Assembly (NCBI GenBank): GCA_947499145.1
Contig: CANMNB010000002.1
Coordinates: forward strand, 95,462-159,461
DNA length: 64,000 nt
Reading direction: 5' to 3'
Source of the DNA: an uncultured Arachnia sp.
Lineage (GTDB): Bacteria > Actinomycetota > Actinomycetes > Propionibacteriales > Propionibacteriaceae
The notes below the pieces were generated by a model. The model worked only from the letters and a program-made list of their open reading frames with translations. It was not told the origin of the DNA and made no database searches. This document shows, one piece after another, positions 9,256 to 17,176 of the stretch; position 1 is the stretch's first letter; every line of letters begins with the position of its first letter. Made by a program: the position numbers and the translations under genes.

Positions 9256-9302
9256 CTCCCGCCCGCAGCGACGTTCCCCCCGTCCGCGGGCGGGAGTTCT
9301 TG
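9256..9302 (+). terminator. Rho-independent terminator of the MFS gene
   Basis: CTCCCGCCCGC (9256-9266) pairs over 11 bp with GCGGGCGGGAG (9286-9296), followed by TTCTTGTT. This is among the clearest intrinsic terminators in the window. Confidence 0.75.
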
Positions 9303-9412
9303 TTCGCCACAATTCGGGTGGGGTGTGTGCACTTCTGGTTGGCTGACCAACCACGATCGCACAATACCTCGTCGGTCGGCTGCGCGTCGGGCGGCGGGAA
9401 CCCGCCCAGCGC

Positions 9413-9418
9413 TAGGGT
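9413..9418 (+). promoter_or_regulatory. -10 box of a leaderless small gene
   Basis: TAGGGT ends 7 nt before the ATG at 9426. A dyad, TGGTTGG/CCAACCA with spacer CTGA, lies upstream at 9336-9353 and could be an operator. Confidence 0.5.
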
Positions 9419-9425
9419 TCGGGAC

Positions 9426-9605
9426 ATGACGTCATCCCCGAACGACCGGATGGTCGAAGGCCGCGAGCAGTTGCTCCCCGAGGAGCAGGCGGTCGGCAGC
9501 GACGACCCCGAGGAGCAGGCGCGGGTGATCCTGGAGGACTCCGAGGAGCGCATCCTCCACCCGGAGAAGACCCGACGGGAGTCCTCGCAGACCCCCGACC
9601 AGTGA
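9426..9605 (+). CDS. Small acidic protein, 59 residues, unknown function
   Basis: I do not recognise a characterised family, though short acidic proteins with a central VILEDSEERI helix are common in actinobacteria. The product is charged and soluble, about one quarter Glu/Asp, with no Cys and no membrane segment. The start at 9426 is chosen because a -10 box ends 7 nt upstream (leaderless) and because sequence before it is not protein-like. It has its own promoter and follows a terminator, so it is a single-gene unit. Confidence 0.6.
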   Translation: MTSSPNDRMVEGREQLLPEEQAVGSDDPEEQARVILEDSEERILHPEKTRRESSQTPDQ

Positions 9606-9647
9606 CCCTCGCACCGTCTCAGCGGCATCCTGTGGGGCCGCCGAGAC

Positions 9648-9998
9648 TCACGAACCTGGGCGCGTCCCTGCGACGGCACTCAGCACTGACGCTTGCGCGT
9701 CTCCCGGCGTGGCGGGGAGGACGTGGATGCCCATCGTGCGCATCATGCGGGCCATCCCCTCGCCCATGTGGTCGACGCCCACGGCTTCGACGGCCTGCTC
9801 CTTGAGGAAGCGGACCACCCGGGCATGGTGGGATCCGTGCGTGCCGGCATCGTGGGACTCGTCCCACCGCACCTCGTGAACGGACCAGGTGGCAACGCGT
9901 CCATCGCGGACGTCCGCCACACCGACCGACCGGGCCTTCCCCCAGGTGTGCCCACTCATACCGTCCTCGGTCACTGGTGTCGCGACGATCATCGCCAT
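9648..9998 (-). CDS. NifX/NifB-type dinitrogenase-cofactor-domain protein
   Basis: A 116-residue single-domain protein of the dinitrogenase iron-molybdenum cofactor biosynthesis fold, which in nitrogen fixers carries Fe-S or FeMo-co intermediates. Here it occurs without any nif genes, so the role is unknown. Family features seen are an N-terminal strand MAMIVATPVTEDGMSGHTWGKARS, a histidine-rich loop (HDAGTHGSHHARVVRFL) and the helix-glycine pattern GVDHMGEGMARMMRTMGIHV. It lacks conserved Cys. It is convergent with the small acidic gene and divergent from the P450-like gene. Confidence 0.65.
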   Translation of the reverse strand: MAMIVATPVTEDGMSGHTWGKARSVGVADVRDGRVATWSVHEVRWDESHDAGTHGSHHARVVRFLKEQAVEAVGVDHMGEGMARMMRTMGIHVLPATPGDAQASVLSAVAGTRPGS

Positions 9999-10114
9999 GC
10001 TCCTCTACTGATTGCCTGCGATCGATGGTAGGCCCGGCGACTCCCGGTGACCGTCCAGCCCCAACGTTGGTCACGGGACTCCCCGGATCCGCAACCGAAC
10101 CTGCAGCGTCGTCC

Positions 10115-10120
10115 TACTCT
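10115..10120 (+). promoter_or_regulatory. -10 box, leaderless P450 transcript
   Basis: TACTCT ends 6 nt before the ATG at 10127, the spacing expected for a leaderless mRNA. Confidence 0.45.
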
Positions 10121-10126
10121 GGAGAG

Positions 10127-11131
10127 ATGAGCGCCGATACCGCCTGTCGACGCATCTCCGTCAAGCCCGGGGAGGCCGACTCCCCACGGGTCGAACGCCT
10201 CGACGGTGTGTGGCGGGTGAGGTCCGCCGAGGCCGTCCGCCAGATCCTCCGCGAACGCGACGCCACTGCACAGGCTGGATTCAACTCCGAGTCCATCCCC
10301 GACGGGACCATGGCCGATGAGCCCATCCTCTTCATGGACGGCGAGCCGCACCGCCAGCAGCGCAGCAAGATCGCGCGGTATTTCGCACCGAAGACGGTTG
10401 CGAGCCGCTATCGCGACCTCATGGAGGCCAGGGCCGACACTCTCGTGGCCGAGATGGTGGCCGCCGGCCACGCCCAACTCGACGACGTGTCCCTGCGCTA
10501 CTCGACAGAGGTGGCCGCGAAAGTCATCGGACTCACCAACTCGCGCATCGACCGCATGGCCCGGCGCCTGGAACGCCTGTTCGACCAGCCGCCCCACGAC
10601 CCCGCCGCATCCGGCGCAGAATCGCGTCTCAAGGCGGTGCTCCGCCAGCTCCGCGGCACCGTCCCGATGGCGTGGTTCTACGTGTGGGACGTGCGGCCCG
10701 CGATCCGCGAGCGGAAGAGGCAGCCGCAGGAGGACGTCATCAGCCACCTCCTCAAGGAGGGCTACGGCATCCCGGCCATCCTCATCGAGTGCGTCACCTA
10801 CGGCGCCGCCGGCCGCACCTACACCGTCGAGCCAGGGGATCTGCTGGACCTGTTCATCCGCCAGGCCAACGGGGACCCGGAGACAGTCGGCGATGCGCCA
10901 CTCGACCTGTGTCCGGCGCGGCCCCTCCCCCGCGGGATCGGGCCCGAGGTCATGAGCTTCGGCGACGGCCCGCACAAGTGCCCCGGGAACGCCCTGGCGA
11001 TCCAGGAGACCGACATCCTGCTGACGCGGTTGTTCGCCCACCGCGTGACGTTGATCCGTGAGCCACGTCTGGGGTGGGACGACATCATCTCCGGCTACGC
11101 ACTGCGCGACGTCGCGGTGGCCGTGGGCTGA
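10127..11131 (+). pseudogene. Cytochrome P450 with an in-frame internal deletion
   Basis: The N-terminal two thirds and the C-terminal heme region are clearly P450. The proximal motif SFGDGPHKCPGNALA places the heme-ligand cysteine at residue 285. The I-helix stretch CVTYGAAG (to residue 229) runs directly into RTYTVEPGDLLDLFIRQANGD, which normally follows the K and K' regions. The remainder of the I helix, the J helix and the K helix with its invariant ExxR are therefore missing, roughly 60-70 residues; the product is 334 residues instead of about 400. The frame is intact and the start has a leaderless promoter, so a protein may still be made. Without ExxR it is unlikely to bind heme or work as a monooxygenase. 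Confidence 0.7.
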
Positions 11132-11186
11132 TCCCGGCTGGGGGCGAGTCGGGTCCCAGCGCCCCGGGGCCCATCACCCACCGGGG

Positions 11187-12803
11187 CTACCAACCCATGG
11201 GATAGCCGTCAGCCCGCGGCTCCGACCCTGCGACGAGGACGCTCCCCGCGTCGTCGGCGTCCAGCCGCCAGATGGCCTGGCCACGCCCGAAGACCGCAGT
11301 ACTCGACGCCACGTCGACGTCGTGGCCCAGCCCCCTGAGTCGCGTCACCACTTCGTCCGGTGCTGCCGCCTCCACGTGCACCCGGCCTGTTCCCGGATCC
11401 CAGAACCAGCGCGGGCGTCCGAGGGCGGTCTGGGGGTCGTCTCCGCGGTCGACGGCGTGGAGGACCATCTGCACGTGGCCCTGTGCCTGCATGTCGCCTC
11501 CCATCACGCCGAACGGCCCGACGGGGGCGCCGGCGCGGGTGAGGAATCCGGGGATGATCGTGTGGAACGGCCGTTTGCCGGGCGCCAGCTCGTTGGGATG
11601 CCCTGGCTCGAGGGAGAACCCGGCGCCGCGGTTCTGCAGCGAGATGCCGGTGCCCGGGACGACCACTCCCGACCCGAACCCGTGGAAGTTGCTCTGGATA
11701 AAACTCACCATCATGCCGCTGTCGTCGGCCGTGCACAGGTAGACGGTGTCCGACGAACGGGGATCCCGGGCCTTTGGCGATGCGGCTCGCTGGCCGATGG
11801 CGGCCCGTCGGTCGGCCGCGTGCTCGGATGAGAGCAGGGCCGAGACTGGCACGTCGACGACTCCCGGATCCCCGACCAGTGCATGCGCGTCGGTCAGCGC
11901 CAGCTTCACCGCCTCGATCTGCCGGTGCCAGTCGGCAGCCTCCTCGGGCGTGAACCCGTCGAGGACGTTCAGTGCGATGAGGGCGGCGATGCCTTGGGTG
12001 TTCGGCGGGATCTCCCAGACCTCGTGGTTGCGGTACCGGGCGCTGATGGGCGCGACCCATTCACTGCGATGACCGGCGAGGTCCTTCGCAGCGAGCCGCC
12101 CTCCGGTCGCTGAAGCGAAGGCAACGATGCGCTCGGCGAGTTCCCCGCGGTAGAAGTCCTCGCCGCCGGTGTCGCCGATGGCGGTGAGCGTGGCGGCCAT
12201 CTCCGGGCTGCGCCACACCTCGGCGACGCCGGGCGCCCGGCCACCTGGCGCGAACAGCGGCAGAAAGCCCCTAGCGCTCGGCTCCGACTGACGCGACTGC
12301 GCCGCCGCGACACCACGTCCCCACCCCCAGGCGACGACCCCGGAGACCGGGAAGCCCTCGTCAGCCAAGGCGACGGCGGGCGCCAGGACCTCGGAGAACC
12401 CCAGCCGCCCGAAGCGCTGGTGCAGGTCCGCCCAGGCGCGGACCGCCCCGGGGACGGTGACGGCCTCCCACCCCGTCGTCGGCATGACGGTCTGGCCGTC
12501 GCGGCGCAGTCGATCCGCTGACGCCGCGGCGGGGGCGCGACCGGAGCCGTTGAGTCCATGGAGCCGCTCACCGTCCCAGACCAGGGCAAACGCATCGGAG
12601 CCAAGTCCGTTGCTGCACGGTTCCACCACCGTCAGGCACGCCGCCATGGCGATCGCCGCGTCGATGGCGTTGCCGCCGCTGCGCAGGATCGAGAGGCCCG
12701 CCTCAGCGGCGAGGGGCTGGGACGTGGCGACGGCGCCTCGACGGGCGAACAGGGGCTGGCGTCGGCCAGGTTCCGCGAGGGCTGACAGGTGCATGATCAC
12801 CAT
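11187..12803 (-). CDS. ggt: Gamma-glutamyltransferase family Ntn hydrolase
   Basis: Cleaves gamma-glutamyl bonds (glutathione, or in mycothiol users other gamma-glutamyl compounds) after self-processing into two chains. N-terminal SQPLAAEAGLSILRSGGNAIDAAIA and the GGDMQAQGHVQM motif near the C-terminus are typical. The threonine nucleophile is in SSDTVYLC at about residue 353, where the small chain would begin. I prefer the ATG at 12803, which has AGGG 6 nt upstream; ATGs at 12860 and 12794 are possible. No signal peptide is visible, so it may be cytosolic. Length about 538 residues is normal. Lies convergent with the P450 remnant. Confidence 0.85.
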   Translation of the reverse strand: MVIMHLSALAEPGRRQPLFARRGAVATSQPLAAEAGLSILRSGGNAIDAAIAMAACLTVVEPCSNGLGSDAFALVWDGERLHGLNGSGRAPAAASADRLRRDGQTVMPTTGWEAVTVPGAVRAWADLHQRFGRLGFSEVLAPAVALADEGFPVSGVVAWGWGRGVAAAQSRQSEPSARGFLPLFAPGGRAPGVAEVWRSPEMAATLTAIGDTGGEDFYRGELAERIVAFASATGGRLAAKDLAGHRSEWVAPISARYRNHEVWEIPPNTQGIAALIALNVLDGFTPEEAADWHRQIEAVKLALTDAHALVGDPGVVDVPVSALLSSEHAADRRAAIGQRAASPKARDPRSSDTVYLCTADDSGMMVSFIQSNFHGFGSGVVVPGTGISLQNRGAGFSLEPGHPNELAPGKRPFHTIIPGFLTRAGAPVGPFGVMGGDMQAQGHVQMVLHAVDRGDDPQTALGRPRWFWDPGTGRVHVEAAAPDEVVTRLRGLGHDVDVASSTAVFGRGQAIWRLDADDAGSVLVAGSEPRADGYPMGW

Positions 12804-12892
12804 GATGGCCCTGAAGCGCAGTCGGCGAAGGACACTGACCGGGCCCGGCTCCGTGGCCATTAGGTCTTGCTGCGCCCTGCTGCCCTGCGCTC

Positions 12893-13327
12893 TCAGTCGT
12901 CGATCTGGGCCGCACCCTGCCGCTGCAATGAAGCCAACCCCTCACGGATCGCCTGCACAGCCTCGGGCGGATGGCCGGCCCAGTCGACCAACTCTCCCAC
13001 GACCCACGGTGGCTCCCTGGACCTGAACGAGCGAGTCGGGTTCCCCGGAAATCTCTTGTCTGTGACGTTGGGGTCGTCCTCAAAAGGACCGAGTGGCTCG
13101 ACCATGTAGATGCGGCCCGGTCCCTCACCGGCGGACAGTTCGGCACCCCACGTTGCTGCGTCCAACGTTTCCGTGCAGTAGACGTAGTTCATCAAGCGAC
13201 CAGCCTCGAAGTTCGACTCCCGCCCGGGCGTCAGGAGATCGCCGACTGACAGGTCGGCCTTGGTGCCGTGCAGGAACTTCCCAGGCAGGTAGACCTCGAA
13301 GGGCACGGGCCCTCTCGCCTCGTTCAT
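12893..13327 (-). CDS. arr: NAD(+)--rifampin ADP-ribosyltransferase
   Basis: Inactivates rifamycins by ADP-ribosylating the C23 hydroxyl with NAD+. The 144-residue protein matches the Arr family over its whole length: FLHGTKADLSVGDLLTPG, NYVYCTETLDAATWGAEL, GPGRIYMVEPLGPFEDDPN and KRFPGNPTRSFRSREP. His20, Tyr50 and Asp85 correspond to the H-Y-D triad known in mycobacterial Arr. The ATG at 13327 gives the normal length; the longer upstream frame is not conserved. It lies about 235 bp outside the left end of the integrated element, so it belongs to the chromosome as seen here. Confidence 0.9.
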   Translation of the reverse strand: MNEARGPVPFEVYLPGKFLHGTKADLSVGDLLTPGRESNFEAGRLMNYVYCTETLDAATWGAELSAGEGPGRIYMVEPLGPFEDDPNVTDKRFPGNPTRSFRSREPPWVVGELVDWAGHPPEAVQAIREGLASLQRQGAAQIDD

Positions 13328-13477
13328 GTGCCAGAGACTAATGGTGGGATCGGCGCGAGCCTCGCGTTCGTCAGTCGAGCACGCGATCGTGACATGCGTC
13401 GAGCTTTCCGGTTCACACGTCAGATGGCCGAGCACGCGATAAAACAGCCTGTGGGACTACTCGCTTCAGTGCGGCCA

Positions 13478-13588
13478 CACTACAGGGAGCGTGACGGAGG
13501 ACCGACCGGGACAGCAAACCCCCAGTCAGGGCGGTATCTCTACCAAGTGACTGGGGGTTCCACGTTGTGCGCGAGAGAGGAGTTGAAC
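13478..13588. repeat. Left attachment site: displaced 3' end of tRNA-Leu with its terminator
   Basis: This stretch is homologous over about 111 bp to 31731-31841. The 25 bp at 13564-13588 are identical to 31817-31841 and hold the last 21 nt of tRNA-Leu (T-arm and acceptor 3' strand) in minus orientation. The outward part contains a 12-bp perfect stem, AACCCCCAGTCA (13517-13528) with TGACTGGGGGTT (13548-13559), which is the original tRNA terminator. Beyond 13588 the tRNA similarity stops, so this is an att copy and not a tRNA gene. Confidence 0.85.
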
Positions 13589-14040
13589 TTCCTCGCAACT
13601 TCCGCTGACTAGTGACGATGCTCTCCGAGAGCCTGCAAAGTCGCTTTCGTGCGGTCAACGTGCGGCGAACTACCGGCCGACACTGCGTCGTAGAGGTAGT
13701 GGCGCGGGCCCCCTCCGCGGTCAGGCGGGCTCCGCGAGTAGCAGGAGCCGCACGTGGTCAGGGCGCCATCGCTCTCGCCGTTTGGTATACCAAGGATCCT
13801 CTCTGATCACAAGAACACAGCAGCGCCCCAGAGGCACGCGGCCGACAGCCTCTTCAGCGGACTCCGTGAGGCGGGTTCGCCGATCCGGATGCGAGCAAAG
13901 AGAGTCCGCCGAATCTCGGATCACCCAGGATGTGTGAACGCACTCATCTGCCGCGGTCAGAGCGCTCGATTGGTCCGATGATCGAGCCCCACGGACGCTG
14001 GCGGCACGGGTTGGAGAGGCGGAGTTGCTGGCAGTAGGGA
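13589..14040. other. Non-coding left end of the element
   Basis: About 450 bp with no convincing gene in any frame. It holds the left arm repeats, a perfect 12-bp palindrome TTGGTATACCAA (13782-13793), and a dyad GCTCGAT/ATCGAGC with a 10-bp spacer (13964-13987). The dyads may be regulator sites or part of a transfer or recombination region. Confidence 0.4.
13647..13668. repeat. Left arm-type repeats (2 x 11 bp), likely integrase binding
   Basis: TCGTGCGGTCA and ACGTGCGGCGA lie head to tail 58 bp inside the left att core. They resemble the three 11-bp repeats near the right att (31682-31714), same phase and orientation. Tyrosine integrases bind such arm sites at both element ends; this role is inferred. 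Confidence 0.55.
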
Positions 14041-14046
14041 TAGGAT
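14041..14046 (+). promoter_or_regulatory. -10 box of the metal-regulator operon, leaderless
   Basis: TAGGAT ends 6 nt before the ATG at 14053. The regulator's own operator probably overlaps this box, as is normal for ArsR/SmtB repressors, but no clear dyad is seen here. Confidence 0.45.
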
Positions 14047-14052
14047 CGCTTT

Positions 14053-14427
14053 ATGGTGATGACAACTCTCATGGACGATTTCTCGTTGGGGTCTGAGGAG
14101 AGGGCGGCGGCGGATGCGGCGGCGTGCTTGTTCAACGGGTTCGCGGACCGGTCTCGGCTGGTGATCGTGCAGCACCTGTTGCTGGGGGAGCACCGGGTGG
14201 TCGACCTGACGCGGCATCTTGACTTGGCGCAGTCGACGGTGAGCAAACACTTGGCGTGCCTGCTCGATTGCGGCATCGTCCAGGTGCGAGCCCAGGGGCG
14301 GGCATCGGTGTACTCCCTCGCCCATCCTGAGGCAGTTTTGGAGTTGTTGTCTGCGGCGGAGCGGCTCCTTGGCTTGACGGGTGATGCGGTGACCCTATGC
14401 CCACGGTTCGGGAGGGGGTCGTCATGA
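14053..14427 (+). CDS. CmtR-like ArsR/SmtB metal-sensing repressor
   Basis: Winged-helix repressor expected to leave DNA when it binds a soft metal such as Cd(II) or Pb(II). The 124-residue protein has the recognition helix region LDLAQSTVSKHLACLLDCGIV; the HLACxxxCG cysteines match the Cys57/Cys61 pair of mycobacterial CmtR, and a C-terminal LCP cysteine could supply the third ligand. It heads an operon with two CDF transporters, sharing ATGA with the first. Autoregulation from the leaderless promoter is likely. Confidence 0.75.
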   Translation: MVMTTLMDDFSLGSEERAAADAAACLFNGFADRSRLVIVQHLLLGEHRVVDLTRHLDLAQSTVSKHLACLLDCGIVQVRAQGRASVYSLAHPEAVLELLSAAERLLGLTGDAVTLCPRFGRGSS

Positions 14428-15149
14428 GTTCGTGTGCGCGGGCTGCGGCGTCGCCGCTCTCGGCGGAGCGTCGGGAGGCGTTGGGTCGTCGGGCGCAGCT
14501 GTTGGCGGGAGCGTCGGTGGCGTACAACGCGGTTGAGGCTGTGGTCGCGGTTGTGGCGGGTGCGGCTGCTTCCTCGACGGCGCTGGTGGGTTTCGGTCTT
14601 GACTCGACCGTGGAGGTTGCCAGCGGGTTGATCATCTTGTGGCAGTTCCGTCATCGAATGCCGGAGGCGAGGGAGGCTCAGGCGCTCCGGTTGATCGCGT
14701 TGTCGTTCTTCGCTCTGGCAGGGTACGTGGTGTTCGAGGCGGTGGGGGCTCTGGTTGCGCACGAACCGCCGGATGGGTCGAGCGTGGGGGTGGTCATCGC
14801 GGCGCTGTCGCTGGTGATCATGCCTTTCCTGTCGTGGGCTCAGCGTCGCACCGGACGTGAGCTGGGGTCCGGCAGCGTGGTCGCGGACTCCAAGCAGACG
14901 CTGTTGTGCACGTACCTCTCCGCGGTCTTGCTTTTCGGGCTGGTCGCCAACATGGCGTGGGGTTGGTGGTGGGCGGACCCGGTCGCGGCCCTGGTGATCA
15001 GCGCGGTGGCGGTCCGAGAGGGTGTGGAGGCTTGGCGCGGCGAGCAGTGTGGGTGTGCGCCAGCCCCGCTTGCCACGCACGAGCCTGACTCCTGTTGCAC
15101 CAGCGCGCCCGCCACGGTGGGAGCCCGCGGTGAGGGCGTCGAGCCATGA
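14424..15149 (+). CDS. Cation-efflux (CDF-like) membrane transporter with Cys-rich tail
   Basis: Inner-membrane protein of 241 residues with about six membrane segments. CDF-type metal positions are visible in GFGLDSTVEVASG (segment 2) and VVADSKQTLLCTYLSAV (segment 5), with WWADPVAAL in the last segment. There is no long cytoplasmic CDF domain; instead a short tail with several Cys (QCGCAP, DSCCTS) could bind metal. This type regularly accompanies CmtR-like regulators. It overlaps the regulator stop by ATGA and the following czcD-like gene start also by ATGA, so the three are one translationally coupled unit. Substrate probably Cd/Pb/Zn, not proven. Confidence 0.75.
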   Translation: MSSCARAAASPLSAERREALGRRAQLLAGASVAYNAVEAVVAVVAGAAASSTALVGFGLDSTVEVASGLIILWQFRHRMPEAREAQALRLIALSFFALAGYVVFEAVGALVAHEPPDGSSVGVVIAALSLVIMPFLSWAQRRTGRELGSGSVVADSKQTLLCTYLSAVLLFGLVANMAWGWWWADPVAALVISAVAVREGVEAWRGEQCGCAPAPLATHEPDSCCTSAPATVGARGEGVEP

Positions 15150-16063
15150 GTGGCAACCACGGGCACGACCACACCGCGGGCCTGGCCGATCATCGCGGGA
15201 GGCTGGCTGTCGTACTGGGCATCACCGTCACGGTCCTGATCGTCGAGGTGGTCGGTGCCGTCATCTCGGGCAGTCTGGCTCTGCTCGCCGACGCCGGTCA
15301 CATGCTCACCGATGTCGCCGGGCTGACCATGGCCATGGTCGCCGCAACCCTGTCCCGACGCCCCGCGACCCCGTTTCGCACTTGGGGGTTCCTGCGCGCC
15401 GAGATACTAGGAGCTGCCGCGCAGGCCCTGCTCCTGCTCGCCGTGGGGGTCTTCATCCTGATCGAGGCCATCCAACGGCTACGTCAGCCGCCCGAGGTCA
15501 CGTCCACCGCGATGGTGGTCTTCGGAGTGATCGGTCTGCTCGGCAACGTCCTCGGAATGTTCATCCTGGCCCGGGCTCGCGCGGCCAACCTCAACATGCG
15601 CGCCGCCTTCCTCGAGGTCGTCAACGACGCGCTGGGTTCCGTGGCTGTCCTCGTTGCCGCAGTGGTCATCGCCACCACCGGCTTCGACCGCGCGGATGCC
15701 ATTGCCTCGCTGGTCATTGTCGCGCTCATCGTTCCCCGCACCCTCCGCCTCCTGCGCGATGCGGTGCACGTCCTCATGGAGTCCACCCCGCCCGGGCTCG
15801 ACCTCGCAGCCGTGCGCACGAGCATCCTCCAGCTGTCCCACGTCCACGACGTGCACGACCTGCACGCCACCCAGGTCGCCACCGGCATCCCTGTTCTCAC
15901 CGCGCACGTGGTCATCGACGACGAGTGCTTCCGCGACAAGCACGCCCTCCAACTCCTCGACGCCGTCCAAGAGCGTCTCCGCGACGATTTCGACATCGAG
16001 CACTCCACGATCCAACTCGAAGGACCCAACCACGCCGCCCACGAGCACCCCGTCCACGACTGA
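15146..16063 (+). CDS. czcD: CDF family Zn/Cd/Co efflux transporter (CzcD/ZitB-like)
   Basis: Proton-driven divalent metal exporter of the cytoplasmic membrane. The 305 residues begin with a His-rich segment (GNHGHDHTAGLADH), then six membrane helices with the metal site HMLTD in helix 2 (LLADAGHMLTDVAGL) and AAFLEVVNDALGSV in helix 5, where the usual His is Glu, as in some actinobacterial members. The C-terminal cytoplasmic domain (about 200-305) ends with a His-rich tail (AAHEHPVHD). It is coupled to the preceding transporter by ATGA. Symbol is by family; metal preference is not known. Confidence 0.85.
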   Translation: MSGNHGHDHTAGLADHRGRLAVVLGITVTVLIVEVVGAVISGSLALLADAGHMLTDVAGLTMAMVAATLSRRPATPFRTWGFLRAEILGAAAQALLLLAVGVFILIEAIQRLRQPPEVTSTAMVVFGVIGLLGNVLGMFILARARAANLNMRAAFLEVVNDALGSVAVLVAAVVIATTGFDRADAIASLVIVALIVPRTLRLLRDAVHVLMESTPPGLDLAAVRTSILQLSHVHDVHDLHATQVATGIPVLTAHVVIDDECFRDKHALQLLDAVQERLRDDFDIEHSTIQLEGPNHAAHEHPVHD

Positions 16064-16239
16064 CCCCTCCCACCCAGCCGACCATGACCCGACGCGCCCA
16101 GCCGCTCTGTGCTGCTCACACTTCGTCCCACCAGTCCTTGAAACCCGCGACATGCAGAGCCCGGCTGCGAACATCCGCTATTGCCGCTGCCGGGGCGATC
16201 GGGCGCACGGGCGACGTGGTCGCCGGGTACCCTCGCTGC

Positions 16240-16558
16240 ATGAGCATCGTGACGGCGGAGAGTATGTCGCTGCGTGCCGCGATCGATGCCCACCGCGATG
16301 CCTTGGACGGTATTCTGCGTCGCTATCGCGCAGCAACCCGAGACTGTTCGGGTCCGTGGCCCGCGGCGACGCCACAGGCGACAGTGACATCGATCTACTG
16401 ATCGACTTGCTGCCGGGCGGGGAAACGACCTGCTCCGAGTTGCTGGCGTCGCCGAAGAGTTGAGCCAGGTCCTGAGGGCGAGGGTCGACGTCGTGGCCGC
16501 GTCACTGCTGCGGGATGACGTGACGTCCAGCGCTCCAGCCGACGCGGTGCCAGTGTGA
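16240..16558 (+). pseudogene. Nucleotidyltransferase-domain (MNT antitoxin type) gene broken by two frameshifts
   Basis: A MNT nucleotidyltransferase is spread over three frames. From the ATG at 16240 the first frame gives MSLRAAIDAHRDALDGILRRYRA. The second frame (from about 16325) gives LFGSVARGDATGDSDIDLLIDLLPGG, the GSxxRG...DxD active-site motif. The third (from about 16421) gives NDLLRVAGVAEELSQVLRARVDVV and ends at TGA 16556-16558. Joined, this is a normal protein of about 105 residues, as in HEPN-MNT toxin-antitoxin pairs. Two shifts make decay more likely than a sequencing error. No HEPN partner is intact next to it. Confidence 0.7.
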
Positions 16559-16660
16559 CCCGATCCGATCCCAACAGGTTGGTCATCGATCCAGATCCCG
16601 CGTCCGTCTCAGGCAGAACCCTTCGCTCAGCGGCTGGCGGCAGAACGCAACCCCGCCGCC

Positions 16661-16900
16661 GTGATCAAGCCCGACGGCAAGGTCACCCGCGGCCACCAGC
16701 GCGCCAAGACATTCCAGGTTCGCCTGAACATCGAAAAGTTGGAGACGTCGACGCGCCCGGCCGAACAGCGCGAGTTTCCCGTGTCCACTCGGACTCGCGA
16801 CCTCCTCCTGTCACAACTGACAGGCCAAGACGAGTCCGCCAAGGCCCTGATCGACAGGATCCGCGCAGAACTCGACGACCTCGCAACCCGTGTGGCCTGA
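16661..16900 (+). CDS. Short hypothetical protein, possibly a gene remnant
   Basis: A GTG at 16661 opens 79 residues rich in Arg, Lys and Thr with a helical C-terminus (SAKALIDRIRAELDDLATRV). I do not recognise the family. The frame is open upstream to the TGA at 16558 and reads protein-like (PSQAEPFAQRLAAERNPAAV) without an ATG, so this may be the remaining 3' part of a longer gene. It lies between a broken nucleotidyltransferase gene and the arsC operon, in a stretch that looks degraded. Confidence 0.35.
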   Translation: MIKPDGKVTRGHQRAKTFQVRLNIEKLETSTRPAEQREFPVSTRTRDLLLSQLTGQDESAKALIDRIRAELDDLATRVA

Positions 16901-16996
16901 CTGGCCACAGAAAGCTGTCTCCGCGTGGCGCGGTGCTCACTCCAGTCCGAAGTAGCCCGGGTGGGTGAGAAAACGCCCGTTACAGCGCCACGGTCA

Positions 16997-17152
16997 TCAG
17001 ATCCTCCAGGCCCGGGTGCGGAGTCCGTCGTCGTCGAGCTCGAAGATCCGGGCGCGGGGATCACGGTAAGGACTGGGGAGTGGGGCCATGAGCACTTGGA
17101 CGCCGCCGCTGCGCAGTCCCGCCAAGAGGTTGGCGACCTTGATCCGGGTCAT
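16997..17152 (-). CDS. Small ORF of 51 residues after arsC
   Basis: Starts MTRIKVANLLAGLRSGG and ends DDDGLRTRAWRI, stop at 16999-16997. It begins 24 nt after the arsC stop on the same strand, so it could be the last gene of that operon. Composition (Leu/Arg/Asp, one Pro-rich turn) is that of a soluble protein, but there is no clear Shine-Dalgarno and I do not recognise a family. It may also be the 5' part of a gene lost by deletion. Confidence 0.4.
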   Translation of the reverse strand: MTRIKVANLLAGLRSGGVQVLMAPLPSPYRDPRARIFELDDDGLRTRAWRI

Positions 17153-17176
17153 GAACGAGAGCCCATTGGTTCGTCA

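Noticed and set aside
9300..9425. N-terminal extension of the 59-residue acidic protein
   Set aside because: The extension would overlap the transporter terminator and the -10 box TAGGGT; the leaderless ATG at 9426 is more plausible.
13564..13588. Possible second tRNA-Leu at the left end
   Set aside because: Only the last 21 nt of the tRNA are present; it is the displaced att fragment.
13612..13806. 64-residue ORF at the left end of the element
   Set aside because: Covers the arm repeats, Arg-rich, no ribosome site; regarded as chance.
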